From: Micrasema longulum
Lineage: Eukaryota > Arthropoda > Insecta > Trichoptera > Brachycentridae
Direction: 5' to 3'
Length of the DNA stretch: 64,000 nt
NCBI GenBank assembly: GCA_022494885.1
Contig: JAGVSM010000930.1
Location: 62,001 to 126,000, forward strand
Shown here: positions 19,893 to 29,450 of the stretch, one piece after another
How the letters are laid out: each line of letters starts with the position of its first letter
Numbering within the stretch: the stretch's first letter is position 1
The notes under the pieces: generated by a model
The model's database searches: none
The model's input: the letters and a program-made list of their open reading frames with translations, nothing else
Told to the model about the DNA's origin: nothing
Position numbers and translations under genes: made by a program

Positions 19893-20365
19893 TTTTTCCC
19901 AATTCCTGTAGACAAGGACTGGATTGAACTCCCCGGGGAGCTGTTTGCATTAACATATTACAACAGAGATGAAGAACACTTAAGAGAAGGTATTATAAAA
20001 GTCTAGACATCTACAGGGCTTATGACCTGTCATTAGCTGGTTTAAGTGGCCAGTTTACACACTATGTAACATTTACCATTCTGCCCATATTTGAACATCT
20101 ATATTCCTTCAATTTTTTCATCTGTTGAAGCTTGTGAAGCTAAAGAGCTGAAACCTTTATTTATGCGGGTGAGATTCATCTTGCTGAATCATTTCACCAA
20201 CATACCAGGAAACGTCTTGAAATTTATTTTATCTATTTCTAGTGTGAGAAGTGGCCACTTAAACCAGTTAATAGCAGGTTATAAGCCCTGTAGATGCCTA
20301 CACTTCTATATCACCTTCTCTAAAATGTTTTTCGTCTCTGTTGTAATTTGCTAATTAATACATAA
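19893..20365. mobile_element. FB-C copy, both arms present
   Basis: The left arm runs from CCTGTAGACAAGGACTGGAT through ACATATTACAACAGAGATGA to GGCTTATGACCTG. The inverted right arm (20,253-20,365) carries CACTTAAACCAG, ATAAGCCCTGTAGATGCC and TCTCTGTTGTAAT. The body contains GAGCTGAAACCTTTATTTAT. Open frames inside it are non-coding. Confidence 0.85.
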
Positions 20366-20679
20366 TGTACAGCACTTGTAACTACGCTTAACATGTAAAA
20401 GTGCTGCCTTTTCATTTAATAAATTAAAAGATCGTTTTATTTAAAAATTGTTTTTCATCCATTTTCAACAGAAATTAATTAAAATAGACAATTTTTTCTA
20501 AAAAAATTCTATTATCCAAATTTGTTTTGTATCCTAAAAGGGGTCCGGCACCTATTGATTCGGATAATTGGAGTTCTATTGTAATACATTTTATACTCAA
20601 CAAGTTTTCCTTTATATGTTTGCATTCTTTCCCGACGTTATGGATTGCATTACAGCGTTTATCATCAGAGATGATTGTT

Positions 20680-21005
20680 CATCTGGGCCGCGATTATGAA
20701 CGGCTATCTTCATCGGTATATACTGAGAAGGCAAAAACTAATTTCGATTATGTACGAAAGTGTGTATATTTGTATGGAAATTCAAAATATCTTCGTCGGT
20801 AACCGGTAATTGAACATGTTAAGAAAAAAAAATTGTAAATGTATTGTATTTTTTATACAGAAAACTTTTACTTTGTAGATGAAATTGAAGATAAATTTTA
20901 ACTTCTCATCAGAATAAGTACCCTGGGCCCCGATTACAATGGGGAGTTAACATTTATCTTCAATTTTATCTACAAAGTAAAACTAAGTTTTCGGTATGAA
21001 AAGCA
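20680..21005. mobile_element. FB-D foldback repeat
   Basis: A hairpin is formed by 20,850-20,916 and 20,942-21,003: CAGAAAACTTTTACTTTGTA and GAAATTGAAGATAAA pair with TTTATCTTCAATTTTATCTA and AAAGTAAAACTAAGTTTTC. The left part (GGGCCGCGATTATGAACGGC) has an inverted relative at 22,310-22,460 and a direct relative at 35,876-35,925. It looks like a non-coding MITE-type element. Confidence 0.6.
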
Positions 21006-21007
21006 GA

Positions 21008-21060
21008 AAATTTTATTTTATTTATTGTGGTTCACAAACAATAAACAATACATACACAAA
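21008..21060 (-). mobile_element. J3 LINE 3' end fragment
   Basis: TTTTATTTTATTTATTGTGG followed by TTCACAAACAATAAACAATAC is identical in layout to the start of the copy at 10,640-10,682. Confidence 0.7.
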
Positions 21061-21119
21061 TGGTTACTATTATGCTCAACGTTTGTTTTTGTAAATTTAT
21101 TGATAATTTTAAGTTACCA

Positions 21120-21560
21120 AAATTTCACTCGTCCATGCACTTTGTAGCTGCCAGACGATTAGTAATCTAGCTTCAATAGGTAAATGTTATCAACTATCAA
21201 ATATACAAATTTAGTTAATGAGGTCTAGAATTTCAACCGTCTATGCGCTCTGCAAGACTTGTTGTTATCTAACTTCTATTTTTATAAATTTGTTTGTTTT
21301 ATATTTTTTTTAAATCTCTAAACTTTATTGTCAAACAAAAAATAAAAAATGTAAATAGGGCTAGATTTCTTATTGTCCATGCGCTCTGTGGCTGCAAGAC
21401 GTGCTGTAATCTAGCTCCCGTATATCATTATTGGAGACGAGGAACAAGAATTCCAACCGTCCATGCGCTCTGTAGCTGCAAGACGTGGTAGGGTATTTAT
21501 TTATTGCACAGCGCCCTTGAGGTGATTTTCACTAAAACGGCGCTATATAAATTATCCAAA
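21120..21560 (+). mobile_element. TC element: four internal cores plus L2-type 3' hairpin
   Basis: The core GTCCATGCGCTCTGTAGCTG, continuing CAAGACGTG-TGTAATCTAGC, occurs at about 21,131, 21,238, 21,375 and 21,458 with different AT-rich spacers. The element ends with AGCGCCCTTGAGGTGATTTT and ACGGCGCTATATAAATTATC, the 3' hairpin of the L2A/L2B LINEs. A minus-strand relative with three cores lies at 39,413-39,800. No protein is encoded. It looks like a nonautonomous retroposon using the L2 machinery. Confidence 0.6.
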
Positions 21561-21569
21561 TTTATATAT

Positions 21570-22260
21570 ATGACATTGGTATAATAATCACAAATTGTTA
21601 TCTTAGATATTCTTCGTCAATTAAATGTGAACACAGCATGCACAAATTAAAAAAAAAAGTTTATAATAGATTTTTTTTAAATTGGCTAGCTTAATTGAAT
21701 TCTATGATTGTTATAAAAACTATAACAATAAAGCTTTACATTTTTTTTAACCTGACTAACATAAGTGACTATCTGATTTTATAAATTGCATTAAAGTATT
21801 CCTATATTTATTTCATGTGTCGTTAAAGATATCAATATCAGCATTACTTTCTACATTATTATACAATCTTAACATACGTGATAATGCATTAAAGTGCGCC
21901 ATATTATTATTGAAGGTTGGAAGATAAAATGTCGTGTACGATCTCAATCGCCGACTAGGGACATTTGGGGGTGCATTCTCTAAACAAAATGTAGAATCAA
22001 CAAAACAATGAATTATTTTATAAAGATATATCAAGTCTAAAATCTGTCTCCTAAATTCCAACTTATCTAGACCAAAATGTTCTAGGCGCTGATCATAAGA
22101 CTGAAGGGTTCTGCCCAGGTTACATTTAAATGTGAGGTTACGAAGAATTTTTTTTGCACAGATTAAATTAAATTAATGCGAGTTATGTAATGTGGTGACC
22201 AGACTACAGATCCAAATTCCAATTAGTACCAACTAATGAATTGTATAAAAAAAAATATCG
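21570..22260 (-). pseudogene. J3 LINE (jockey/CR1-like) RT C-terminus
   Basis: Minus strand translation reads LGRTLQSYDQRLEHFGLDKL, EFRRQILDLIYLYKIIHCFV, NVPSRRLRSYTTFYLPTFNN, NMAHFNALSRMLRLYNNVES and NADIDIFNDT. The pattern E.RR...DL..LYKI+H, then R..R....F..P......N...R....YN is the C-terminal signature of jockey-type ORF2. The frame at 21,813-22,061 is open. Upstream parts carry stops. The 3' UTR continues to ATGACATTGGTATAATAATC. Confidence 0.75.
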
Positions 22261-22309
22261 ATTATTTTTATTCAAAAGGTTTACACATAGAATATGCATA
22301 CATTTTTTT

Positions 22310-22460
22310 TCTTTTAAACGTGTTCAATTATAGGTTGCCGATGAAGATACTTTAAATTTTAATACAAATTTACTGATCTCCGTACACAAATATCGATTTT
22401 TCTTTATAGGCAGTCGAAGATAACTCTGTTAACTTCCCATTGTTGTCGGGGCCCTGGGCG
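22310..22460 (-). mobile_element. FB-D partner arm
   Basis: GTTCAATTATAGGTTGCCGA, TGAAGATACTTTAAATTTTA and TAACTTCCCATTGTTGTC are the reverse complement of the 20,690-20,950 block. The two FB-D pieces face each other across TC and J3. Confidence 0.6.
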
Positions 22461-22559
22461 GCCTGAAAATCTAGGAAATTTCCTCATCGTTATCATCAAA
22501 CCCTTACTCGCACCTAACGGTGTATCCGGCGCTGAATGAGTTCAATATTGATAATTTGT

Positions 22560-22690
22560 TACAGTAAATAAGGTGATCAGTCTTATGCTTCAGGTGCCAA
22601 TATTTTATTCTGACCCTCCCAGGAATCGAACCCAGGATATCCAACATAAAAAGCGTGGGCGCCAGCCACTTAACTACGAGTTGGACTTTC
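22560..22690 (-). mobile_element. SINE-A copy
   Basis: On the + strand: GGTGATCAGTCTTATGCTTC, AGGTGCCA, then CCCAGGAATCGAACCCAGGA (B box, inverted) and TAACTACGAG (A box, inverted). The body is shortened. Confidence 0.7.
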
Positions 22691-22966
22691 TACGCTAAAT
22701 TTCCTTTTTAAGTTTTTTTACCTGCAGTAGCCATCGAGTGAAACACACTCGTCTGGGATTTTTGTTTTAGTTCACACACAGATCTGTATTTTTCATTCCA
22801 GGACACAGAAATCACAGTTTTTTTGTCGTTTTTCAAACTTCGTATTTAGGAAAAACATTCAAAGTGAATATCTATTTGTTTAAGAGCAAGATTCACCGTT
22901 TTTGTACTTGAAAATCATAGTCTAACATGTTAACTCTCAGGAGTGGTATTTTGGATCATCCCTACC
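22691..22966. other. no assignable feature
   Basis: No coding or repeat structure recognised. Confidence 0.35.
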
Positions 22967-22968
22967 CC

Positions 22969-23295
22969 CCTAGAGAGTGATTAATTTGATGTTTTTATAA
23001 TCTTTTAATGCGATGACATTTTGCTTCAAATAATGGTCACACTCGTGATTAAACGTCAAATGGTGTATAAATCTGCTTAAAAAACGGAAATAAAACTAAT
23101 GCGGTTTGATCAATTCAACCTAATTTAGTGTTTTAGGTAGTGCTTAAGGTCTCGACAATGTTTTAAATTAAAATCATAATGTTTGATTTCACGTGATTAT
23201 ATTTTTTGACGTTTAATCATCAGTCTGGCCATAAATGAAGCAAAAAATTAGCCGCATGAAAAAAATAAATATCCCCAAATTAACCACTCTCTAGG
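22969..23295. mobile_element. FB-E foldback MITE candidate (about 326 bp)
   Basis: The left arm starts CCTAGAGAGTGATTAATTTG. The inverted right arm ends CCACTCTCTAGG. Inner landmarks GTGATTAAACGTCAAA and GACGTTTAATCATCA pair, as do GACATTTTGCTTCAAATAAT and AAATGAAGCAAAAA. Arms are about 105 bp. Non-coding. No second copy is present in this window, and no clear target duplication was found. Confidence 0.65.
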
Positions 23296-23454
23296 AGATT
23301 GGTTAGAAAATATTCATTCGTAGAGAAGATTCATAATTGCTCCCCAGGATTTTGTTGGACTTTATTGTTTCATGTCTTTCTCTGTTTTGCGCGGCTTCCG
23401 CGCCTATTTTTTCAAATGGAAATATAAACATTTGAGTTCTTAGTAGCGACCTTA

Positions 23455-23610
23455 TTTCTTGTTATATGTGTAGTGGTAAAGACACTTGACTCACACGCAG
23501 AAGGTTCTGGGCAAATCGAAATTCCCGATGAAAACGCAAAAATTAATTGTGTTATTCACCACTGTAAATGGGCCTCCTAGTGCTCCATCACAGATATTTA
23601 TCACGACATA
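23455..23610 (+). mobile_element. SINE-B copy, diverged
   Basis: TGTGTAGTGGTAAAGACACT (A box), GACTCACACGCAGAAGGTTC, AAATCGAAATTCCCGATGA (B box, mutated), and the body end ATTCACCACTGTAAATGGGC plus CTCC match 34,850-34,990. Confidence 0.7.
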
Positions 23611-23694
23611 TTTTTTAATCGCGTCGATAATTACGGCTATTGTGATTGAGCTGTAGACTTATCGTGGTGCAAAAAAAACGCCGAAAATAATTTG

Positions 23695-23795
23695 TGCTAA
23701 AAAATAGGAATCAAGTTGTGGTAGAGTAGAATTTGAATCTTAAATCAGTAAGTACACACCACTTCCACAAGACGACAACCCGGTTAATTTTTACT
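23695..23795 (-). mobile_element. tRNA-like SINE fragment (family G)
   Basis: CAAGTTGTGGTAGAGTAGAA, TTTGAATCTTAAATCAGTAA and the following CACCACTTCCACAAGACGAC parallel 47,620-47,695, where the inverted B box is clearer. Weak call. Confidence 0.4.
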
Positions 23796-23962
23796 TTCGA
23801 TTCTAATGTATTTTTTTAAAGATGTCAATTAAAAAAAGAAAATTTTACAAAAAAAAATTGATGTGCATTACGTAATAGTACGTATTACATAATATTTTTT
23901 TAATTTAAAAGGAGTGCGGTGCATTGTTTTTCTGTCGCTCTCTCGCACTTCTTCCCCGTTAA

Positions 23963-24545
23963 GGGCGTGCGACCGCAAATGCGCGTTCACTGAATTTAGA
24001 TCGCCGTTTGCGTAAAGGTATAATAACCTTTTCTCTCGCCGTAGACGTAGCTGATCTAAGCGTAAGACGCCTGTCAGCTAGTTCATCTGGAATTCATAAT
24101 TTCCTCAGATATTAAGCCAACAGAGTTTGTATTCCACCCTCTGTGGAAAACGTAACCAGTGTAATTCCTGAAGTAGTGGAGTGATATGACTGAACTTAAG
24201 GATTCCGAAAATAAGTCTCGCTACAGTATTTAATACAGACTGTAGGCGAGTCATTTTATTCATTGGTAGACCTGCGTAGATACCATTACAATAATCGACT
24301 CTAGACACTACAGACGCATTTATTAATTGACGGGCGGCATCAACTGGCAAATTTTTGCGTATGCATTTGATTTTTCTCAGCTGGTAAAAGCATGAACTTA
24401 TCGTTCCACTAATTTGAGCGTCAAGAGAAAGGTCAGAATTAAGGATAACTCCCGGTAGTTTAACGGTGGGTAAAGCGGTATTCCTTACATCTGGTAGTGC
24501 CGTATCCTGAATCAAATTCTGTCGTCTGGCTGAAGCCACCCGTAG
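23963..24545 (-). pseudogene. L2A LINE ORF2 C-terminus with internal deletion
   Basis: The frame at 24,105-24,539 reads ASARRQNLIQDTALPDVRNT, LPGVILNSDLSLDAQISGTI, QLRKIKCIRKNLPVDAARQL, DYCNGIYAGLPMNKMTRLQS and RVEYKLCWL. At about 24,113 it jumps to YLRKL and IPDELADRRLTLRSATSTAR, skipping the MYKSLHNSA block present in the 51-kb copy. It stops inside SERAFAVA. The 3' UTR hairpin is absent. Confidence 0.85.
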
Positions 24546-24564
24546 TCGTATAAACTTGAATGCT

Positions 24565-24668
24565 TTTCAACATTATTGTACTGCTCACTTAAGCCAATCA
24601 ATGGCAAGGCATAAACCCTGTAAATGTCCAGATTTCCATATTCTTTTCAAAAAGGTCTTTCAACTGCT
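24565..24668 (-). mobile_element. FB-C fragment
   Basis: CACTTAAGCCAATCAATGGC, ATAAACCCTGTAAATGTCCA and GATTTCCATATTCTTTTC correspond to the FB-C right arm, diverged. Confidence 0.65.
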
Positions 24669-24689
24669 GAAAACTTTAAAAAAACATAT

Positions 24690-24850
24690 TTTTAGCCTAG
24701 TGGTAAATTCCTCTGGCGTTGTAATTAACAGGTTGGCGTGACCCAAAAACACGGGTTCGACATCCGGGTCCGTCACCTTGCATTCTAGGACCCAAAAACG
24801 GGTCAAGGTCGCCACAAGGCATTGAACCGAATAGCCGTAAAATACTTTAT
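24690..24850 (+). mobile_element. tRNA-like SINE head, uncertain
   Basis: TTTAGCCTAGTGGTAAATTC looks like an A box, and CACGGGTTCGACATCCGGGT looks like a B box with an insertion. The body (CCCAAAAACGGGTCAAGGTC) has no partner here. It could be a degenerate tRNA pseudogene. Confidence 0.4.
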
Positions 24851-25005
24851 TACCATATTTTAGTGGTGCGCGTAACTGGTCACGATAATCGAATATTTCT
24901 ATTATTCGAATATGATTTATTTATTTTTATTTTATTTATTTATTTCAAAAAAAAATGTTATATTTTTCCTTTTCTATATGAGCACCTCACTGGGCATAAC
25001 CTGTG

Positions 25006-25221
25006 TTAAGGCATTCCAAATTCAAATAGACGACTGTTTTGGTGGGGTGACAATCTCAAAGCAGTTTTCAGGACACAAATCCAGAAGCCATTTATAACAA
25101 ATAAATTAAATTTATGTTTATTTGAAATAAGTTTTAAATCAAGAGGTAGAGTGTTGTAAATTTTGAGAGCAAAGCACACGTGACTCCTCTGACCAAACGA
25201 TGTTGTCATTTTAGGTGGCAC
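25006..25221 (-). pseudogene. LINE RT C-terminal fragment
   Basis: Minus frame reads MPPKMTTSFGQRSHVCFALK, IYNTLPLDLKLISNKHKFNL, FVINGFW. The pattern TS+G..S...F...IYN.LP..LK.+....F...+ is the C-terminal motif of CR1/jockey-type RTs. About 70 residues with no stop. Family partner not present in this window. Confidence 0.6.
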
Positions 25222-25453
25222 AAATAGTTGTCTCTTTTTTTATCTTGTTTCATAGATTGTATTATATTTACTGACACCATTTTTATGTGTGTGAACGAGA
25301 AGTCACAGTCTGTCAATGTCGGTTTCGACAAATCCTTTTGCTTTCAGGTAGTAAATACGCAAGCTTTATTCGTGCCAGTTGGACTGCAAAAAGTTAAACT
25401 AAAAAAGTTTAAACTTAAATAAGTTCGGAATATATATTTTTAAATATAAATTT

Positions 25454-25515
25454 AGAACCCTTGTATTTAGTAGCCTTACGTGTCATGTACAAGGCTAAGG
25501 TGCTCGAAAAAATTA
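25454..25515 (-). mobile_element. R1-like LINE copy, 3' outer part
   Basis: CTTGTATTTAGTAGCCTTAC, GTGTCATGTACAAGGCTAAG and GTGCTCGAAAAAA repeat at 53,830-53,885, where they directly precede the R1-like C-terminus. Here they are separated from 25,990 by an insertion. Confidence 0.65.
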
Positions 25516-25985
25516 TTTATTCTTTATTGTTTATTAATAAATAATAAAATTGATTCTCCCAACCTACTTGAAAGACTTCCATTCCGTGTGCCATCTAGAC
25601 CGACGAGACAAAATCTTCTGTTTTTCACAGAAAACGCGTCAACAAACTATTTTAAACAATCTACAATACCTATAATATGTAACCAATGTAACATTGGATT
25701 TACCGAGGCTCATATTTTTTGTGACAATGTATGTAAATTTAGGTAAAAAGTTGTAGAAATTTTGAGAGAAGCAGATATTTAACTTTATTATACGCATATT
25801 TTTTAATTTCGTTTCTTTAACATTTATTATATTGAACATAATTTAAATTATTGTATTAAGTGTAAACAATTTTTTTGGTGTGTGCATGAGTTTCTTACAC
25901 TAATATACAAATAAATTAGCAATATTTGTGTACATACTGTTTGTTTACCTAATAAAATATATAAATAATCAAATAAATAAATAAA
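25516..25985 (+). pseudogene. LINE 3' end inserted in the R1-like copy
   Basis: The frame near 25,540-25,743 reads IDSPNLLERLPFRVPSRPTR, QNLLFFTENASTNYFKQSTI, PIICNQCN. This is the S..LL..+.F.VP.R..R....F.....TNY...P+.....N C-terminal motif of jockey/CR1-like RTs. It is followed by a 3' UTR ending in AATAAATAAATAAATT near 25,985. It interrupts the R1-like element, whose uninterrupted relative is at 53.8 kb. Confidence 0.65.
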
Positions 25986-26330
25986 TTATGTAAATGGGAT
26001 GTTTGATCACTGATTTTGGTTTATTACCTTTATGAGTCCTATCACCATTGTTGCAAAGTCCAAGAACAATAGCGCGTGATTACTACTTTTAACGACAGTA
26101 AGATTATGGCGTTGTAAATTGAAAAATGGGCACTGAACTAACAGATTTTCGATACTCTGTGAAGAAATATCATCGCATGGACAATAGTCATCATACCTTA
26201 ATTTAAACTTATATATGTAACTTCTCATTGCTCCGTGTCCGGTAAAGATTTGGGTCGCTTCGAAAGTATTTTGATGATGACGAAGAAAGTTTGCTGCGTT
26301 GGGAAAAACTTTTTATTAATTTTACCAATA
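25986..26330 (-). pseudogene. R1-like LINE ORF2 C-terminus
   Basis: Minus-strand codons read NAANFLRHHQNTFEATQIFT, GHGAMRSYIYKFKLR, DDYCPCDDISSQSIENLLVQ, CPFFNLQRHNL and SSNHALLFLDFATMV. The order TGHG..+SY+..F, C.CD, (E)NLL..CPF is the C-terminal knuckle region of R1-like non-LTR elements. The frame is open from 26,228 to 26,007. A sister copy lies at 53,886-54,290. Confidence 0.75.
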
Positions 26331-26640
26331 TTATACTTTATATTTGGGATATATTATATCAAAGCTATACTGTCGGATTGAATTAAGTCAACAGTATTTA
26401 CATATTTTAAATATTTTTAAATATAGGTGCAATATATGTTGATTTAAAATTGTATGCTACACCTAGAATAACGATTACTCTTTCAAAGCTTTAAAAAAAA
26501 AAAATAAGGAAATTGTGGGAAAAATAATGCGTTGAAAGAATAAAAAAGCTTTAATTGCGATTATCTTGGACTTTGTTTTTATGACTAAATGCATTGTTAG
26601 TAAAGCCTCTTTATTATATTTTTGAGTCTAATAAATGTGA
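26331..26640. other. no gene seen
   Basis: AATAACGATTACTCTTTCAAAGC...GCGTTGAAAGAATAAAAAAGC (26,467-26,580) has a close direct relative at 42,785-42,900, so a short dispersed repeat is present. No coding content. Confidence 0.45.
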
Positions 26641-26644
26641 TTCA

Positions 26645-26860
26645 ACTCCCTGGGAAATTTTTAGTATTGACATATTACAACAGAGATGAATAACATTTTA
26701 TCGAAGGGAATATATAAATCCAGGCATCTACAGGGCTTATGACCTGTTATTGGTTTGAGTGTTCACTTTACACACTTTGTAATATTCACAATACTGCGTA
26801 TAATTAAACATCTATATTCCTTCAATTCTTTTATTTGTTGATGTTTGGGAAGTGAGAGAT
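26645..26860 (+). mobile_element. FB-C copy, one arm and body
   Basis: TTGACATATTACAACAGAGA, GGCATCTACAGGGCTTATGA, TTTACACACTTTGTAATATT and CTTCAATTCTTTTATTTGTT follow the FB-C order. The right arm is missing. Confidence 0.75.
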
Positions 26861-27300
26861 CAATAAAGGTTTCAGTTCTAGATACTTTCAGTATAATTTG
26901 TTCATTTATATGTCGGTAACGATTATTTAAGTACTGGTATTTTTTATCAATCGGGTATTTTTATACCTGGTTTTGAGTTGATCGATTATGTTCAACAACC
27001 GATTATTCTCATCACTAGTTTGTATAATGCCGTGAAATATTGACCGAGTCACCCGGACCGCTAGGCGCCTAGTGCCGTAACGAAGCTACTCCAAAAACAT
27101 GTTTGGCCGAAACTTGTTTTGAAGGCGTTAGTTGCATGCATAATAATATAACAGATGTAAATAATTAAACACAATAATGAGGTTACATTATATTATATCT
27201 GACTACAAACCCGTCATGAACGAAAAAACAAAACAAAAAAGTCATGAATTGGAAAAATTAGTTTGGTGTTTCATGGTATTTTTTTCATATTAGTACCCTA
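26861..27300. other. no assignable feature
   Basis: No coding frame or repeat partner recognised. Confidence 0.35.
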
Positions 27301-27543
27301 AGCTAGGGTTTCCTAGGACAGCGGTGCCCGTATTTTAACGGCCGTCGTGAACGGTGATGCAGTGGACAGCCGTCGTAACGGTGACATGAGTGTGGTCTTC
27401 TAGGAAAACGGTGTTATCAACATCATTTAACACCGTTTTCCTAGGAAACCACTCTCTAGTCGACGTTACGACGGCTGTCCACTGCATCACCGTTCACTAC
27501 GGCCGTTAAAATACGGGCACCGCAGTCCTAGGAAACCCTAGCT
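27301..27543. mobile_element. FB-P palindromic MITE, copy 2 (243 bp)
   Basis: AGCTAGGGTTTCCTAGGACA at both inverted ends. Arms carry GGTGCCCGTATTTTAACGGC, GAACGGTGATGCAGTGGACA and CGTCGTAACG with complements. The loop is only a few bases around ATCAACATCATT. Flanks are CTA on the left and TTA on the right, consistent with a TTA duplication with one substitution. Confidence 0.85.
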
Positions 27544-27604
27544 TTACCTACAAAACAGACATTAACATTGAATAATTTCTTTGTTTTTAATTATGCGGAG
27601 ATGG

Positions 27605-27715
27605 CGTTTCAAGTGTCATTAAAATGTGATTTTTCTCAAGCCTGGGTGTTCTGTGATGTAATTCACCAATGTAATTGGGCCTCCTGGCTTGTTTTGGTGC
27701 CAAAATAAAATAAAT
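27605..27715 (+). mobile_element. SINE-B 3' body fragment
   Basis: TGTGATTTTTCTCAAGCCTG, GGTGTTCTGTGATGTAATTC and GGGCCTCCTGGCTTGTT are near identical to 34,930-35,000. It ends in an AT-rich tail. The tRNA head is missing. Confidence 0.75.
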
Positions 27716-27969
27716 AAAAAAAATACATCTAGTCCATTTCTTCTGATGTGTGATTCAACTGAAATGGCTCTGAACCAGAGAGAAAAAGAAAAGTTTAAAT
27801 TGTTCATTTTTAGCACAAAAACAAATATAAACAAAAAAAGTTTTACAGTACAAATAACATTACAACTTTTAAATCAGAATACATAATAAACAAAAAATAT
27901 ATGGAAAAACATTTTTAAACTTTGTTCTTAGGAATAAAGGTGGATATTGTTAAAGAATAAAGTATCTTG

Positions 27970-28192
27970 TCGGCCTCGTGGTGTAGTGGTCAGTGCAAAA
28001 GGTCTCGGGTTTGATTTCCGACATAGTTTTGTGAAATATTTATTTTATACGGTGATTTTACGCTTGAATATTTCATAATACCTTGACTCCTGAAGCGAAA
28101 GACTGATCATGTTACCTTCATATGAGAAAAATTGATCAAGATACGCTGCGATTGGTGTACCAATGCAGTGCCCTATGCACCATGAGGTGCGG
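27970..28192 (+). mobile_element. SINE-A, best full-length copy
   Basis: Begins GTCGGCCTCGTGGTGTAGTG (A box), then GGTCTCGGGTTTGATTTCC (B box), GTGAAATATTTATTTTATAC, CTTGACTCCTGAAGCGAAAG, and ends ACCAATGCAGTGCCCTATGC, ACCATGAGGTGCGGAA. About 220 bp, as expected of a tRNA-derived SINE. Its 3' end lies within a 178-bp tandem duplication. Confidence 0.8.
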
Positions 28193-28498
28193 AAAAAGAA
28201 TAACGTAAAATGAAGAAGAATAATCTATTTCACTCAAACACTGACCCCAGAACAGCGTCTCTGTCTTCTTTTTTATGAGTTCTATCTTTGTGCTCTCTCT
28301 TATACAGATTTATTTTACTTACGCTGCGATTGGTGTACCAATGCAGTGCCTTATGCACCATGAGGTGCGGAAAAAGAATAACGTAGAATGAAGAAGAATA
28401 ATCTATTTCACTCAAACACTGACCCCAGAACAGCGTCTCTGTCTTCTTTATTATGAGTTCTATATGTGTGCTCTCTCTTATACAGATTTATTGCTGCA
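28143..28498. repeat. 178-bp tandem duplication, two units
   Basis: ACGCTGCGATTGGTGTACCA starts at 28,143 and again at 28,321. Each unit runs through the SINE-A 3' end, GAATAACGTA-AATGAAGAAG, and the H repeat (GACCCCAGAACAGCGTCTCT to TATACAGATTTA). The two units differ at only a few positions, so the duplication is recent. It spans a SINE/H junction. Confidence 0.9.
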
Positions 28499-28640
28499 TT
28501 GGCGGACATTCGTTTTTGAGTAACAAGAATAAATATTTTTTGTATTAAAACCCAGCAAATTACAAATTTTACTTTCTAAATCCGGTGTGGAAATGTCGAT
28601 TTGAAGATTACAAAAATCAACTTCATTTTTAAAAAAAAAG
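28235..28640 (-). repeat. H repeat, copy 1 (partly duplicated)
   Basis: AGAACAGCGTCTCTGTCTTC, TGAGTTCTAT, TGTGCTCTCTCTTATACAGA, GCGGACATTCG, ACCCAGCAAATTACAAATTT and CTAAATCCGGTGTGGAAATG match 49,140-49,395 and 57,080-57,330. On the minus strand a short frame with an E-H-K-D-R-T-H core is shared. Confidence 0.7.
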
Positions 28641-29294
28641 AGAGATTTATTAAGTCATAGACTAGTGTCAAACGTTTCTTCTTTATTTTAAATTTTCTGA
28701 AAACGATCTGAATATTTCGCGATCCGGATAACTGGAATTTAGACAAACGGAGTTTTACTGTACCTACTTCTACAAATTTGTTCAATCCGTTATAATAATG
28801 GCCGACTCAATTGACAAAAGTTTCATGTTGATGTAAAATATAAGTCTTAAATCAGTTATGTCATGTAACAATGTATACCCAATGTACATATTAGAGTAGC
28901 GTCTATGTAGGAATGTGATTCCCGTTGAGATTATGCAAACAAAATCATTAGCATGTTTGTCACTTTGTGTCATAGTTACTATAAAAACAATTTGTTGAGG
29001 AAAACGTTGTCAGAAAAAAGAAAGAACTACGGCTTTGTCCAATCATAATCTCATGCATTAATAAAAAATAAAAAATAAATATTGTATTCACTTTATCCGC
29101 GATTACACGGCTCGGTTTTTATGTTCATGTCCAGGCTTGCAAGAAATAAAATCGAGATTTACAGCTCAGTCAAAAATTAAAGTCGTTGGTGTACTGGTTA
29201 AAGCTAGCGCGTTCGCAAAACTCACACAAACGTATTTCAAATCTACAGTGTCTACAAATGAAGTTTAGTGTTTGAATGATATTATAATAATGGA
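28641..29294. other. no gene seen
   Basis: AT-rich. GTCGTTGGTGTACTGGTTAA near 29,183 looks weakly tRNA-like, but no B box is convincing. Confidence 0.35.
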
Positions 29295-29450
29295 CGATTG
29301 AAATTCTAGCAACTTAAAATTATATCAATGAATTAACAAAAAATAAACGTTGAGAGTAGATAATTTGTCAAGTGTTCACCTTGAAAATTAAACAAAAAAC
29401 TAAAGAAATAAAGAACCGTTTCAACATTATGGTTAATAAAATAAAGTAAG
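29295..29450 (+). repeat. dispersed repeat K, copy 1
   Basis: AATTCTAGCAACTTAAAATT, ATATCAATGAATTAAC, TTGTCAAGTGTTCACC and CCGTTTCAACATTATGGTTA match 40,170-40,310 in order and orientation. Non-coding. Confidence 0.65.

Noticed and set aside
21131..21490. CRISPR-like spaced repeats
   Set aside because: The four cores are imperfect, spacing is irregular (about 83-137 bp), spacers are AT-rich, and they belong to a transposable element in a eukaryotic genome.
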